This document shows positions 23,803 to 33,001 of a stretch of DNA of 56,008 nucleotides, one piece after another (positions within the stretch are counted from its first letter, which is position 1; the number at the start of each line of letters is the position of its first letter). The notes under the pieces were generated by a model that saw only the letters and a list, made by a program, of their open reading frames with translations, was not told the origin of the DNA and ran no database searches. Source of the DNA: JACDQM01 sp044373315 (lineage in GTDB: Bacteria; Pseudomonadota; Gammaproteobacteria; Burkholderiales; Burkholderiaceae_C); contig NZ_JBILQK010000018.1 of the NCBI RefSeq assembly GCF_044373315.1, positions 1 to 56,008 on the forward strand. Reading direction: 5' to 3'. Position numbers and translations under genes: made by a program.

Positions 23803-26115
23803 ATGAAGACATCCCCGATGTGCCTCTGCCTGCACCGCCTGCTGCTGGCGGCACTGCTGCTGCCGGCGGCCGCGCAGGCGCAGGCACAGGCGCTGACATT
23901 CCCGCCGTCTGCGCGCGCGACCCCGGCCGCGCTGGCCAGCGTCTTGCCCGACCTGGCTCGCCAGGCCCTGAGCCAGTTGCCGCCGGCCAGCACACCGGAC
24001 GCCCTCAGCGCCCGCGTGCTGCTCCAGCTGACGAGCGGCGACCACGCGGCTGCGCTGCATGAACTCGGTCTGCTGCGCCAGGCTCGCCAATCCAGCGACG
24101 CCGACGTGGACGCCGCCTTCACGCCCCTTGAAATCGATGCCAAGGCGCGCCAGCTGCTGGCGTCCGGCAAGCCCCTCGACGAGGCCTATCCACAAGCCTT
24201 CACGGCTGTGCTCAGCCGCCTGAGCAACAAGCAGGCGCTGCGAGCCGAGTTCGATTTCGGCACCAGTCTGGCCAGGCTGGAGTCCGACTGCACAAGAGCG
24301 TTGAATGCACTGGGCGACAAGGAGCTCGTGCCGCTGGCCGAAGCGCTGACACCGCTGCGCCGATGTGCTCAGGCGGCTGTCTACCGGCGCGCCCAGCCCT
24401 TCATCGCGGCGCAGCTCGCTCAGGACGATGCACGTCGCTATGTGATCCAGACCGATGTGCTGATCCAGACGCCCGCCGGCGCCACCTTGTCGGCCGTCGT
24501 GGCGCGGCCGCGCGACATGAGCACGCCGCAGCCGGCGGCGCTGTACTACTTCGTCTATGCCAATCTGGCCGAAAGCCTCAAGGAGGCCAGGCAGGCGGCC
24601 GCCCGCGGCTATGTAGGCGTGGTGGTGGACGTGCGGGGCAAGCGGCTCAGTCCGGACACCTTCGTGCCCTATGAGAACGAGGTGCAGGACACCCATGACG
24701 CCATCGAATGGATCGCGCGCCAGCCCTGGAGCGACGGCCGCGTCGCGATGTATGGCGGCAGCTACACCGGCTTCGCCCAATGGGCGGCAACTAAGAAGCT
24801 GCACCCGGCGCTGAAGACCATCGTGCCTTACGCCGCCGCTGTTCCGGGCTTGGGCCTGCCGATGGAGAACAACATCTTCCTGAACGCCAACTACGGCTGG
24901 GCGTTCTATGTGGGCAACAACAAGTACCTGGACAACGCCGTCTACAACGACCGCGAGCGCTGGAACGCGCTGCCCCACAAGTGGTATGCCAGCGGCCGCC
25001 CCTACCGCGAGATCGACGCCGTCGACGGCACGCTCAATCCCGCGCTGCAGCGCTGGCTGCGCCATCCTGCCTTCGACGCCTACTGGCAATCCATGACTCC
25101 GTGGCAGCAGGACTTTGCGCGCATCAACATCCCGGTGCTCTCCGTGACCGGCTATTTCGACGATGCCCAGATCTCGGCGCTGCACTACTTGAAGGAACAC
25201 TACAAGTACAAGCCGGACGCCCAGCACTACCTGCTGATCGGGCCCTACGACCACTTCGGCGCGCAGAACCGGCCAGCCGCGGTGCATGCCGGCTATGCCA
25301 TCGACCCGGTGGCGCACCTCAATGTGCGAGAGATCACCTTCCAGTGGCTGGACCATGTGCTGCGCGGCGCCGAGCGCCCGGCCCTGATCAAGGACCGCAT
25401 CAACCATCAGGTGATGGGGGCTAATGTCTGGCGCCATGAGCCGTCGCTGGAGGCTTTGCAGGGTCGGCCGATGCGGCTCTATCTCTCAGACAGAAGCAGC
25501 AAAAACAGCAGCGAGCAGGCCCACCATCACGCGCTGTCGCCTGTCAAACCGGCAAAGACCGGCCATCTCGCCATGAAGGTGGACTTGGCCGACCGCAGCC
25601 GCACCTACAACGACTACTACCCCTACCCGGTGCTGGGCAAAGAGCCCGACCTGTCCAACGGCTTCAGCTTCATCAGCGAGCCGCTGGGCGAAGCGATGCG
25701 CTTGAGCGGGCTGATGAACGGCAGCCTGAACCTCACCATCAACAAGAGCGACGTGGACGTGGGGGTCGTGCTGTATGAAGTGATGCCGGACGGCAAGCTG
25801 TTCCATCTCGGCTACTTCATCGGCCGCGCCAGCCATGCGCGCGACATGACCCGCCGGCAGCTGCTCACACCGGGCCGCAAGACGGCCATTCCCTTCGAGA
25901 CCGGCCGCATGGTGAGTCGCCAACTCAGCAAGGGCAGCCGCCTGCTGGTGACGCTCAACATCAATATGAACCCTCACGCCCAGGTCAACCACGGCACGGG
26001 CAAGGATGTCAGCGACGAGTCGATTGCCGACGCCGGCGCTCCGCTGCGGGTCAAGTGGCACAACGACAGCTTTGTGGAGCTGCCCTTGCACCGCTCGGTC
26101 GAAGCCGCTCGCTGA
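23803..26115 (+). CDS. exported CocE/NonD family (X-Pro dipeptidyl-peptidase-like) hydrolase
   Basis: A 770-residue alpha/beta-hydrolase with a signal peptide (CLHRLLLAALLLPAAAQAQAQA) and an N-terminal helical region of about 220 residues before the catalytic domain. The catalytic motif is GGS320YTG; candidate acid and base are in VTGYFDDAQ and IGPYDHFGAQN. The C-terminal third (AMKVDLADRSRTYNDYYPYPV onward) is the PepX_C jelly roll. Family members hydrolyse esters, amides such as cocaine or glutaryl-cephalosporins, and Pro peptides; the natural substrate here is unknown. The first ATG giving a signal peptide is 23803. Probably periplasmic. Confidence 0.88.
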   Translation: MKTSPMCLCLHRLLLAALLLPAAAQAQAQALTFPPSARATPAALASVLPDLARQALSQLPPASTPDALSARVLLQLTSGDHAAALHELGLLRQARQSSDADVDAAFTPLEIDAKARQLLASGKPLDEAYPQAFTAVLSRLSNKQALRAEFDFGTSLARLESDCTRALNALGDKELVPLAEALTPLRRCAQAAVYRRAQPFIAAQLAQDDARRYVIQTDVLIQTPAGATLSAVVARPRDMSTPQPAALYYFVYANLAESLKEARQAAARGYVGVVVDVRGKRLSPDTFVPYENEVQDTHDAIEWIARQPWSDGRVAMYGGSYTGFAQWAATKKLHPALKTIVPYAAAVPGLGLPMENNIFLNANYGWAFYVGNNKYLDNAVYNDRERWNALPHKWYASGRPYREIDAVDGTLNPALQRWLRHPAFDAYWQSMTPWQQDFARINIPVLSVTGYFDDAQISALHYLKEHYKYKPDAQHYLLIGPYDHFGAQNRPAAVHAGYAIDPVAHLNVREITFQWLDHVLRGAERPALIKDRINHQVMGANVWRHEPSLEALQGRPMRLYLSDRSSKNSSEQAHHHALSPVKPAKTGHLAMKVDLADRSRTYNDYYPYPVLGKEPDLSNGFSFISEPLGEAMRLSGLMNGSLNLTINKSDVDVGVVLYEVMPDGKLFHLGYFIGRASHARDMTRRQLLTPGRKTAIPFETGRMVSRQLSKGSRLLVTLNINMNPHAQVNHGTGKDVSDESIADAGAPLRVKWHNDSFVELPLHRSVEAAR

Positions 26116-26127
26116 CGGGCGGCGCAC

Positions 26128-27027
26128 TCAGCCCTGCTTGAGCGCCCCGCGCAGCTTCTGCCCTAGCTCGGGCTTGTCCTTGAAAGGGTCGGTCGGATTG
26201 CGCAGCAGCATGGCGTCTTCCATGCGCGTCTGCACGCCGGCAAGCGCCTGCGGGTGGCTGAAGATGTAGAAGCGGTCCTCATCCATCGCGGCGAACACCA
26301 TGGCCGCCACATCGGCGGCGCTGATCTTGCCGGAGGACACGGCCTTGTCGCTCATGGCCTGCGAGATCAGCTGGCTCTGCGTCGGCTTGGACGCGGCCAG
26401 CTCGCCCGGCCGGTTGCGGTGGCTCTGCGAAATGCCGGTGGGCACGAAATAGGGGCACAGCACCGAGCAGTGGATCTGCTCGCAGACCAGGGACAGGTCT
26501 TGATAGAGCGTCTCGCTCAAGCTCACCACCGCATGCTTGCTGACGTTATAGACACCCATGTTCGGCGCATTCAGCATGCCGGCCATCGACGCCGTGTTGA
26601 CGATATGGCCTTCAAACGAGGGATCAGCCTTGGCGGCCGCCAGCATCATCGGCGTAAACAGGCGCACGCCATGCACCACGCCCATCAGGTTGACGCCCAG
26701 CACCCATTCCCAGTCGGCCAGCGTGTTCTCCCACACCAGGCCGCCCGAGCCGACGCCGGCATTGTTGAAGACGAAGCTGGGTGCGCCGAAGCGTTCCTGC
26801 ACCGCATCGGCCAGCGCCTGCATCTGATCGGCCTTGGCCACGTCCACGCGACGTGCCAGCACCGGCACGCGGCCCTCGAACTCAGCCGCTGCCTTGTCCA
26901 GCGCGTCCTGCTGCACATCGCAGAGCACGAGGTTCATGCCACGCGCGGCAGCAAGGCGCGCCACTTCCAGGCCGAAGCCCGAACCCGCGCCGGTGATCAC
27001 GGCCGTGCGGCCCTGGTAAGTCTTCAT
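26128..27027 (-). CDS. SDR family oxidoreductase (last gene of the beta-oxidation operon)
   Basis: A 299-residue classical SDR. TGAGSGFG binds the dinucleotide, NNAG stabilises the fold, and Ser (NTASMAG) with YNVSK supplies the catalytic Ser-Tyr-Lys. The C-terminus has an extra 60 or so residues with FYIFSHPQALAGVQTRMEDAM. The substrate is not known; its place in a fatty-acid operon suggests an alcohol or hydroxyacyl compound. It starts 33 bases after the GST-like gene, with GGAGACC before the ATG. Confidence 0.9.
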   Translation of the reverse strand: MKTYQGRTAVITGAGSGFGLEVARLAAARGMNLVLCDVQQDALDKAAAEFEGRVPVLARRVDVAKADQMQALADAVQERFGAPSFVFNNAGVGSGGLVWENTLADWEWVLGVNLMGVVHGVRLFTPMMLAAAKADPSFEGHIVNTASMAGMLNAPNMGVYNVSKHAVVSLSETLYQDLSLVCEQIHCSVLCPYFVPTGISQSHRNRPGELAASKPTQSQLISQAMSDKAVSSGKISAADVAAMVFAAMDEDRFYIFSHPQALAGVQTRMEDAMLLRNPTDPFKDKPELGQKLRGALKQG

Positions 27028-27060
27028 GGCTGGTCTCCTTGATAGTTCTGTCTTGCCTAT

Positions 27061-27993
27061 TCAGGCTGGCTGCTTTGCCTTGTTCAGCGCATAGCCGATG
27101 CGCGGGAAGTGCACATGCACGGTGCCCGCGCGTGGGTCCTCGCGGCGCAGCGTTATCTGGCCGGCGCTCAAGCCCACCAGCATGCCGCTGACAACATCGC
27201 AGGCGTAATCGGTGGCAACCACCTCGACCGGATCGCCGGCCTCGAAGCCTTGCCCCGCCTGCACCTCGGTGGGCTGCGGCGTCGCCGCGTGCGCGATGGC
27301 GATGGCCTCGGCGCTGCTGAGCTTCTCGCTGCGGCCGTGGCCGAAAGCGGCGATGCGATCAAACCAGGCCGCCAGGCGCGGGAAGGCATCGAGGATGCTG
27401 GCCACCGGCGGCGCGCGGCGGATGTACCAGAGGCTCTGCACCGCCGAGAAGTCAGCGATGCTGGGCACGCTGCCGCACAGGAAGCAGCGGCCGTCGAGTT
27501 GCTGCTCCAGCCAGCCGAGGTAGGTCTGCAGCGCAGCCGTGGCGTCGCGCGTGCTGGGCCGCTTCATGCCGGCCGTCATCGCGGCGCGGTCGGCAGCAAA
27601 GGCTTGCAGCATCTCGGGCGGGGCGCCGGCAAAGATGGCGGCAGCACCCGCCGGCTGCATGGTGTATGGAATCGCCACCCAGAACAGATCGCTGTCGGCC
27701 CATTGCGCCAGGATTTCGGCCGCGCCGCCAGCCTCGGCCGGGTAGAGGCTGGGGGCGGGATGCAGCGCATCAATCACGCGGCTCATCAGCGCGGTGTCGC
27801 AATAGATGTCGGCGCCGATCTGCAAGAAAGGCGTGCGGCGGTAGCCACCAGTCAGCGCCATCACATCGGGCTTGGGTTTGATCACCGGCACGGTGACGCT
27901 GCGCCAGGCCAGGCCCTTGTAGCCCAGGATCAAGCGCATCTTCTCGGAGAAGGGCGAGCCGGCGTAGTGGTGCAGGATCATCGAATCACTCAT
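27061..27993 (-). CDS. glutathione S-transferase with C-terminal beta-rich extension
   Basis: A 310-residue protein; residues 1-80 have the thioredoxin-like GST N-domain (ILHHYAGSPFSEKMRLILGYKGL, RTPFLQIGADIYCDTALM) and about 90-220 the helical C-domain (IADFSAVQSLWYI). From about residue 240 a further 70 residues (GDPVEVVATDYACDVVSGMLVG) look like a small beta-barrel domain that ordinary 200-230-residue GSTs lack. Role probably glutathione-dependent detoxification; the substrate is unknown. Its ATG overlaps the GNAT stop (ATGA), within the fatty-acid operon. Confidence 0.87.
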   Translation of the reverse strand: MSDSMILHHYAGSPFSEKMRLILGYKGLAWRSVTVPVIKPKPDVMALTGGYRRTPFLQIGADIYCDTALMSRVIDALHPAPSLYPAEAGGAAEILAQWADSDLFWVAIPYTMQPAGAAAIFAGAPPEMLQAFAADRAAMTAGMKRPSTRDATAALQTYLGWLEQQLDGRCFLCGSVPSIADFSAVQSLWYIRRAPPVASILDAFPRLAAWFDRIAAFGHGRSEKLSSAEAIAIAHAATPQPTEVQAGQGFEAGDPVEVVATDYACDVVSGMLVGLSAGQITLRREDPRAGTVHVHFPRIGYALNKAKQPA

Positions 27994-28442
27994 GGCTGCT
28001 GTGGCTCCCGGCGCATGTCGATATGGGGAATGCCGTCCTCGTCGTAGACGGCCGAGATGGGCACAAAGCCCAGGCTGGCGTAGAAGCCCTGCAGGTGCGC
28101 CTGCGCGCTCAAGGCGCTGGCCTGGCCGGGCCAGCGCTGCTCGCATTCGGCGATGGCACGCTGCATCAGCGCCCTGCCCTGACCGGCGCCGCGGGCGGCG
28201 GGCGCGGTCAGCACGCGGCCGATCTTGGGGCCGGCCGCTGTCGGGATCAGGCGCGCACAGGCCAGCAAGGCGCCGGACGCATCCCGGCCCAGCAAGTGCA
28301 GGGCCATCAGGTCCTGCCCGTCCGGGTCGAGATAGATGCAGCGCTGCTCGACGACGAAGACCTCGCTGCGCAGCTGCAGCAGCGCATAGAGCTCACGCGC
28401 GCCCAGCGCATCGAGCGCGCAGCAGGTCCAGGTCAGCGCCAC
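27990..28442 (-). CDS. ElaA-like GNAT N-acetyltransferase
   Basis: A 150-residue GNAT protein of the ElaA subgroup: LYALLQLRSEVFVVEQRCIYLDPDGQDLMALHL at the N-terminus, GRVLTAPAARGAGQGRALMQRAI as the acetyl-CoA loop, and FYASLGFVPISAVYDEDGIPHIDM at the end. Substrate unknown. It lies 6 bases after the MDR reductase and overlaps the GST gene by four bases. Confidence 0.88.
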   Translation of the reverse strand: MALTWTCCALDALGARELYALLQLRSEVFVVEQRCIYLDPDGQDLMALHLLGRDASGALLACARLIPTAAGPKIGRVLTAPAARGAGQGRALMQRAIAECEQRWPGQASALSAQAHLQGFYASLGFVPISAVYDEDGIPHIDMRREPQQP

Positions 28443-28448
28443 AGCGTC

Positions 28449-29468
28449 TTAGATCAACTTCACCAGCTGCTTGCCGAAGTTCTTGCCTTTGAGCAGGCCC
28501 AGGAAGGCTTCCGGCGCAGCGGCAATACCGTCAGCCACGCTCTCGCGGTACTTCAGCTTGCCGGTGGCCACCAGCGTGCCCAGCTCCTTCAGCGCCTCGG
28601 GCCAGACTTCCATGTGCTCGGAGACGATGAAGCCCTCGACCTTCATGCGGTTCACCAGGATCAGCTGGGGCGCCGTCATCGGGATCGGTTCGCCGTTGTA
28701 GCCGGAAATCATGCCGCACATGGCGATGCGGCTGAAGGCATTGGCGCGCAGCATCACCGCGTCGAGAATCATGCCGCCGACGTTCTCGAAGTAGCCGTCG
28801 ATGCCGTTCGGGCAGGCTGCCTTCAGCGCCGCCGACAGGCTCTTCACATCCTTGTGCTCCTTGTAGTCGATGCAGGCATCGAAGCCCAGCTCCTCGACCA
28901 CATAACGGCACTTGTCAGCGCCGCCGGCAATACCCACTGCGCGCGCGCCGCGCACCTTGGCCAGCTGGCCGACCGCGCCGCCCACTGCGCCGCTGGCAGC
29001 GCTGACCACCACCGTCTCGCCGGCCTTGGGGTTGATGATCTTGACCAGGCCATACCAGCCGGTGACGCCAGGCATGCCCACCGCGCCCAGATAAGCCGAC
29101 AGCGGGATGTGGGTCGTGTCCACCTTCTGCAGCACGCCGCGCTGGCTGGCATCGACCAGCTGGTATTCCTGCCAGCCGCCCATGCCCACCACCTTGTCGC
29201 CGACCGCGAAATGCGCGTTCTTGGACTCCACCACCTCGCCGACGGTGCCGCCGATCATCACCTCGTTCAGCGGCTGCGGCTGAGCGTAGCTCTTGCCGTC
29301 GTTCATGCGACCGCGCATGTAAGGGTCGAGGCTGAGGTAGTGGTTGCGCACCAGCACCTGGCCCTCGGCCAGCGCCGGCAGCGCGGTTTCGACCAGCTTG
29401 AAGTTGGCGGCGCTGGGTTCACCGACAGGCCGCGAGGCCAGTTGGATCTGGCGATTGACGATGCTCAT
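28449..29468 (-). CDS. NADP-dependent MDR-family reductase (leukotriene B4 dehydrogenase/CurA type)
   Basis: A 339-residue medium-chain reductase without zinc. Features: the N-terminal MSIVNRQIQLASRPVGEP typical of the group, LSLDPYMRGRMND, VVVSAASGAVGGAVGQLAK as the NADPH-binding motif, and NVGGMILDAVM. Such enzymes reduce alkenal/one double bonds (2-alkenal reductase, curcumin reductase). The ATG at 29468 has AGGAGACATTCC upstream. A palindrome like the one before the operon's first gene lies 77 bases upstream (29545-29558), suggesting an internal promoter. Confidence 0.92.
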   Translation of the reverse strand: MSIVNRQIQLASRPVGEPSAANFKLVETALPALAEGQVLVRNHYLSLDPYMRGRMNDGKSYAQPQPLNEVMIGGTVGEVVESKNAHFAVGDKVVGMGGWQEYQLVDASQRGVLQKVDTTHIPLSAYLGAVGMPGVTGWYGLVKIINPKAGETVVVSAASGAVGGAVGQLAKVRGARAVGIAGGADKCRYVVEELGFDACIDYKEHKDVKSLSAALKAACPNGIDGYFENVGGMILDAVMLRANAFSRIAMCGMISGYNGEPIPMTAPQLILVNRMKVEGFIVSEHMEVWPEALKELGTLVATGKLKYRESVADGIAAAPEAFLGLLKGKNFGKQLVKLI

Positions 29469-29544
29469 GGAATGTCTCCTGCTTGGGAAAACGGAATTGA
29501 AGCATGCGACGCGGCCACCGCGGCGTCTCATGGGCGACAAGAAA

Positions 29545-29558
29545 AGCACGATCGTTCG
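29545..29558. promoter_or_regulatory. TetR-type operator-like palindrome before the MDR gene
   Basis: Contains ACGATCGT plus TTCG, inside a 121-base gap between the thioesterase and MDR genes. Its core ACG-NN-CGTTC and flanks match the palindrome at 36423-36434 in front of the operon. The same regulator binding both is inferred. Confidence 0.4.
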
Positions 29559-29589
29559 GTTTCTGGCGCCGCCCCATCGCGGCTGCGAA

Positions 29590-30063
29590 TCAGCCCGGCT
29601 CAGCTGGCGGGTTCAGCGTCTTCAGCGCGCGCCCTTTGCCCGGCAGCGCCCGCAGGTATTTGAAGGTGCCGGTGGCATGGGCGCAGAGCTTGTCCTCCGC
29701 CCCATAGACCGAGCCTTCGCAGAAAGCCATGGTGGTGGAGCGGTGCAGCAAGCGACCCACCGCACGCAACTGCCCCTCGCCGGGACGCATGAAGGAGGTC
29801 TTCATCTCGATGGTGACCACGCCGGGGCCGAAGTCCGGCTGGTCGGCATGGATGCTGCGCGCAGCATGCGCCATCGCCACATCCAGCAAGGTCATCAGTA
29901 GGCCTCCATGCGCCACCCGCCAGGAGTTCAGGTGGCCTTCGTTCAGGTCCACGCGCAACTCCGCCTCGCCCTGCCCCATCCGATGCAGCTCGAAGCCGAG
30001 CTGTTCGACAAAGGGGATGTGGGCGGGGAACTTCAGCGGCGGCGCCGGCTGCTCATGCTTCAT
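29590..30063 (-). CDS. PaaI-family hotdog thioesterase
   Basis: A 157-residue hotdog-fold protein. The signature is RVAHGGLLMTLLDVAMAHAA, the conserved HGG...LxD of the PaaI/4HBT group, followed by the VTIEMKTSFMRPGEGQLRAVGRLLHR strand region. It should hydrolyse acyl- or aryl-CoA thioesters to free CoA in the cytoplasm. Only 4 bases separate it from the SDR gene upstream, so co-translation is likely. Confidence 0.9.
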   Translation of the reverse strand: MKHEQPAPPLKFPAHIPFVEQLGFELHRMGQGEAELRVDLNEGHLNSWRVAHGGLLMTLLDVAMAHAARSIHADQPDFGPGVVTIEMKTSFMRPGEGQLRAVGRLLHRSTTMAFCEGSVYGAEDKLCAHATGTFKYLRALPGKGRALKTLNPPAEPG

Positions 30064-30067
30064 TCAC

Positions 30068-30874
30068 TCAGGCTCCGTGGATGGCCGAGACGCCGCCGTC
30101 CACCGCCAGGATCTGGCCGGTGATGTGCTTGCCGGCGCGCGAGGCGAACAGCAGGGCGGCGCCCTTCAGATCTTCATCATCGCCGATGCGGTTCAGCGGC
30201 GCCTTGGCAGCCATGTTCTCCTCGCCCAGCGCGGCCAGCAGGCCCTTGGTCATCTTGCTCGGGAAGAAGCCCGGCGCCAGCGCGTTGACGGTGATGCCGT
30301 ATTGGCCCCATTCGCCGGCCAGCGCACGGGTGAAGTTGACGGCCGCGCCCTTGCTGGTGTTGTAGGCGATGGTCTTCATCATCGGCGTGTTGCCGGCCAG
30401 GCCGGCGATCGAGGCCACATTGATGATGCGGCCGTAGCGGCGCGGAATCATGCTTTGGCGCGCGGCCTCCTGGCTCATCACGAACAGGCTGCGGATGTTC
30501 AGGTTCATCACCTTGTCCCAGGCCTCGACCGGATGGTCCTCGGCCGGTGCGCCCCAGGTGGCGCCGGCGTTGTTGACCAGGATGTCGATCTGGCCGAGCC
30601 GCTCCATGGTCTGGCTGACGACGCCGCGCGCCTGCGCCTCATCCGCTGCGTCGGCGGCGATCCAGCGTGCGTCGATGCCGCGATCCTGCAGATGGGCCAC
30701 AGCCTCTTCCAGATCAGCCGCCTTGCGCGAGCTCAGCATGATCTTGGCGCCGGCCTCGCCCAGCGACTCGGCGATCTGCAGGCCCAGGCCGCGCGAGCCG
30801 CCGGTGACCAGGGCCACCTGCCCGTCCAGCCTGAACAGGTCCATCACCGGCTTGCTTGCTGCTTGTTCGCTCAT
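30068..30874 (-). CDS. SDR family oxidoreductase in the beta-oxidation operon
   Basis: A 268-residue classical SDR. TGGSRGLG is the cofactor motif, NNAG is present, and the catalytic set is Ser (NVASIAG) and YNTSK. The end TGQILAVDGGVSAIHGA is typical of the FabG/3-hydroxyacyl or gluconate-type subgroup. A 3-hydroxyacyl-CoA or related substrate is plausible given its neighbours, but not shown. Confidence 0.92.
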   Translation of the reverse strand: MSEQAASKPVMDLFRLDGQVALVTGGSRGLGLQIAESLGEAGAKIMLSSRKAADLEEAVAHLQDRGIDARWIAADAADEAQARGVVSQTMERLGQIDILVNNAGATWGAPAEDHPVEAWDKVMNLNIRSLFVMSQEAARQSMIPRRYGRIINVASIAGLAGNTPMMKTIAYNTSKGAAVNFTRALAGEWGQYGITVNALAPGFFPSKMTKGLLAALGEENMAAKAPLNRIGDDEDLKGAALLFASRAGKHITGQILAVDGGVSAIHGA

Positions 30875-30916
30875 CTCAATGTCTCCGTGGGTTTGTCGGG
30901 TTCAATCAATCAATCG

Positions 30917-31111
30917 TCAGGGCCAGAGCGAGCGCAGCCAGATCAGCAAGACGCCGCCCGCGACTGCGGTGCCGCCCTTGCCGATCAACACCCAGCCCCA
31001 GACAGGATCGCCGCCGCGCACGAGAAAGAGCCCCAGGCAGGCGAGCACCAAGCCGCCGAAGATCAGCAGCCAGATCAGTCGCTCCATCCACACCAGGGCG
31101 TTCTTGCTCAT
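30917..31111 (-). CDS. small two-helix membrane protein
   Basis: A 64-residue protein with two hydrophobic segments (LIWLLIFGGLVLACLGLFLV and WGWVLIGKGGTAVAGGVLLIWL). No family recognised. It sits 11 bases after the acyl-CoA dehydrogenase gene and 42 bases before the SDR, on the same strand, so it belongs to the operon. The ATG at 31111 places the helices as in a typical inner-membrane protein; an upstream in-frame ATG is less likely because it would overlap the dehydrogenase gene. Confidence 0.75.
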   Translation of the reverse strand: MSKNALVWMERLIWLLIFGGLVLACLGLFLVRGGDPVWGWVLIGKGGTAVAGGVLLIWLRSLWP

Positions 31112-31122
31112 GGCCGCTGCGC

Positions 31123-32937
31123 TCAGAAGTACTCGCTGCGCATCTCGCGGCACAGCGCTTCGCGGCGCTCCACCACGCCCAGCCAGGCCTCGATTCTGGG
31201 CAGCTCGTAGGCGTAGAAATAGCGTTGCGCGGCCCGCTTTCCCTGGGCGAAATCGCTATCGCCGTGGACGCTCAGGCCCACGTCCAGCCACAGCCAGGCC
31301 AGCACTGTGTGGCCGAAGGCCTGCAGATAGGCGGTGGCATTGGCCAGCGCTTCTTCGGGCTGGCCAGTGGCCCAGGCCATCTTGGTGGCGCGGCCCACCT
31401 TGGCCAGCGCCGCGGCCAGCTGATTGGCCGACTCAGCCAGCTCGGGCCGAGCCATGGCGTGCTCGATGGTCTTGTTGATGCGCGCGGCAAGCACGGCCAG
31501 GGCCTTGCCGCCGTCCATCACCACCTTGCGGCCCAGCAGGTCCAGGCCCTGAATGCCATGCGTGCCCTCGTGGATCATGTTCAAGCGGTTGTCGCGCCAG
31601 TACTGCTCCACCGGGAAGTCGCGCGTGTAGCCGTAGCCGCCCAGCACCTGGATGGCCAGCGAATTGGCCTCCAGGCACCACTCGCTGGGCCAGCTTTTGG
31701 CGATCGGAATCAGCACCTCCAGCAGCGCCTTGGCCTCGGCCGCCGCCTCGGGCGCGCCGCTGTGCTGCTCGTCCACCAGGCGGGCACACAACAGTTCCAG
31801 TGCAAGCCCGCCTTCGACATAGCTCTTCTGCGCCAGCAGCATGCGCTTCACATCGGCGTGTTCGATGATGGGCCGCTGCGGCGACGCCGCATCTTTTCCG
31901 GCTGCCGTCATCGGCCGCCCCTGCGGACGCTGGCGCGCGTAGTCCAAACTGGCCTCATAGCCGGCATAGCCCAGCATCACGGCGCCCAGGCCCACGCCGA
32001 TGCGGGCCTCGTTCATCATGTGGAACATGCACTTCAGGCCTTCGCCGGGCTTGCCGACCAGATAGCCCACCGCACCTGCGCTGCCACCTGGCTTGAACTT
32101 GCCTTCGCCGAAGTTCAGCAGCGTGTTGGTCGTGCCGCGATAGCCCAGCTTGTGGTTCAGGCCGGCCAGTGCCACATCGTTGCGCTCGCCGGTCAGCTCG
32201 CCGCGCTCGTTGACCATGCGCTTGGGTACGATGAAGAGCGAGATGCCACGGGTGCCAGAGACGGTCTTGCCATCGGGGCCAGGAATCTTGGCCAGCACCA
32301 GATGGATGATGTTCTCGCTGATCTCGTGCTCGCCGCCCGAGATCCACATCTTGTTGCCCTTGAGGCGATAACGCGGCCCCAGCGATTCCTGCTCGAAGCC
32401 TTCGCCATCCGGCTCGGCGCGGGTGGCCACGTCCGACAGCGAAGAGCCGGCCTGCGGCTCGGACAGGCACATGGTGCCAAACCAGCGGCCAGCGAACTCG
32501 TTCTTGGCGAAGACCTCGCGCTGCAGCGGCGAGCCGTGGGCCATCAGCAGGCTGGCATTGCCGCTGGTGAGCATGGCGTAGCCGCCCATCGCGACGCTGG
32601 CCTTGCTGAAGAAGGCGTTGGCCGCCATCTCGATCACGCAGGGCAGCTGCATGCCGCCGATCTCGTAATCCTGCGCTGCGGCCAGCATGCCGGACTCGAC
32701 ATAGGCGGCCATCGCCTCATGCGTGGCCTGCGGCAGGTGCACGCGTTCGCCATCAAAGTGCGGCTCCTGCGTGTCGGCCAGGCGGTTGAAGGGCGCGAAC
32801 TTCTCGCGGGCGATCTTCTCGCAGGTGTCCAGCACCGCGCCGAAGGTCTCGGCCGAATGCTCGGCAAAGCGCTCGCGCTGGGTGAGGTCTGCGACCTTGA
32901 GCCAGTCATTGAGCAGGAAATCCAGGGTCTGGCGCAT
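31123..32937 (-). CDS. acyl-CoA dehydrogenase (long form with C-terminal domain)
   Basis: A 604-residue FAD enzyme catalysing the first step of beta-oxidation. Motifs: GRWFGTMCLSEPQAGSSLSDVATRA, RLKGNKMWISGGEHE (FAD and substrate region), NEARIGVGLGAVMLGYAGYEASLDYARQR, and GGYGYTRDFPVEQYWRDNR followed by IHEGTHGIQ, where the Glu is the likely catalytic base. The extra ~120 C-terminal residues are typical of the 600-residue bacterial group. AGGAGGG precedes the ATG at 32937; a longer frame reading into the thiolase gene is rejected. The reoxidising ETF is not encoded here. Confidence 0.94.
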   Translation of the reverse strand: MRQTLDFLLNDWLKVADLTQRERFAEHSAETFGAVLDTCEKIAREKFAPFNRLADTQEPHFDGERVHLPQATHEAMAAYVESGMLAAAQDYEIGGMQLPCVIEMAANAFFSKASVAMGGYAMLTSGNASLLMAHGSPLQREVFAKNEFAGRWFGTMCLSEPQAGSSLSDVATRAEPDGEGFEQESLGPRYRLKGNKMWISGGEHEISENIIHLVLAKIPGPDGKTVSGTRGISLFIVPKRMVNERGELTGERNDVALAGLNHKLGYRGTTNTLLNFGEGKFKPGGSAGAVGYLVGKPGEGLKCMFHMMNEARIGVGLGAVMLGYAGYEASLDYARQRPQGRPMTAAGKDAASPQRPIIEHADVKRMLLAQKSYVEGGLALELLCARLVDEQHSGAPEAAAEAKALLEVLIPIAKSWPSEWCLEANSLAIQVLGGYGYTRDFPVEQYWRDNRLNMIHEGTHGIQGLDLLGRKVVMDGGKALAVLAARINKTIEHAMARPELAESANQLAAALAKVGRATKMAWATGQPEEALANATAYLQAFGHTVLAWLWLDVGLSVHGDSDFAQGKRAAQRYFYAYELPRIEAWLGVVERREALCREMRSEYF

Positions 32938-33001
32938 CGCGCCCTCCTCTATCAAAAAGGACAGCGCGATGTGCCGCGCCCGCAAGCCTTTTGAGTCAGG
33001 C

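Noticed and set aside
23341..25437. A 698-codon frame on the minus strand opposite the methyltransferase and CocE-type genes
   Set aside because: Antisense shadow; both plus-strand genes have clear catalytic motifs.
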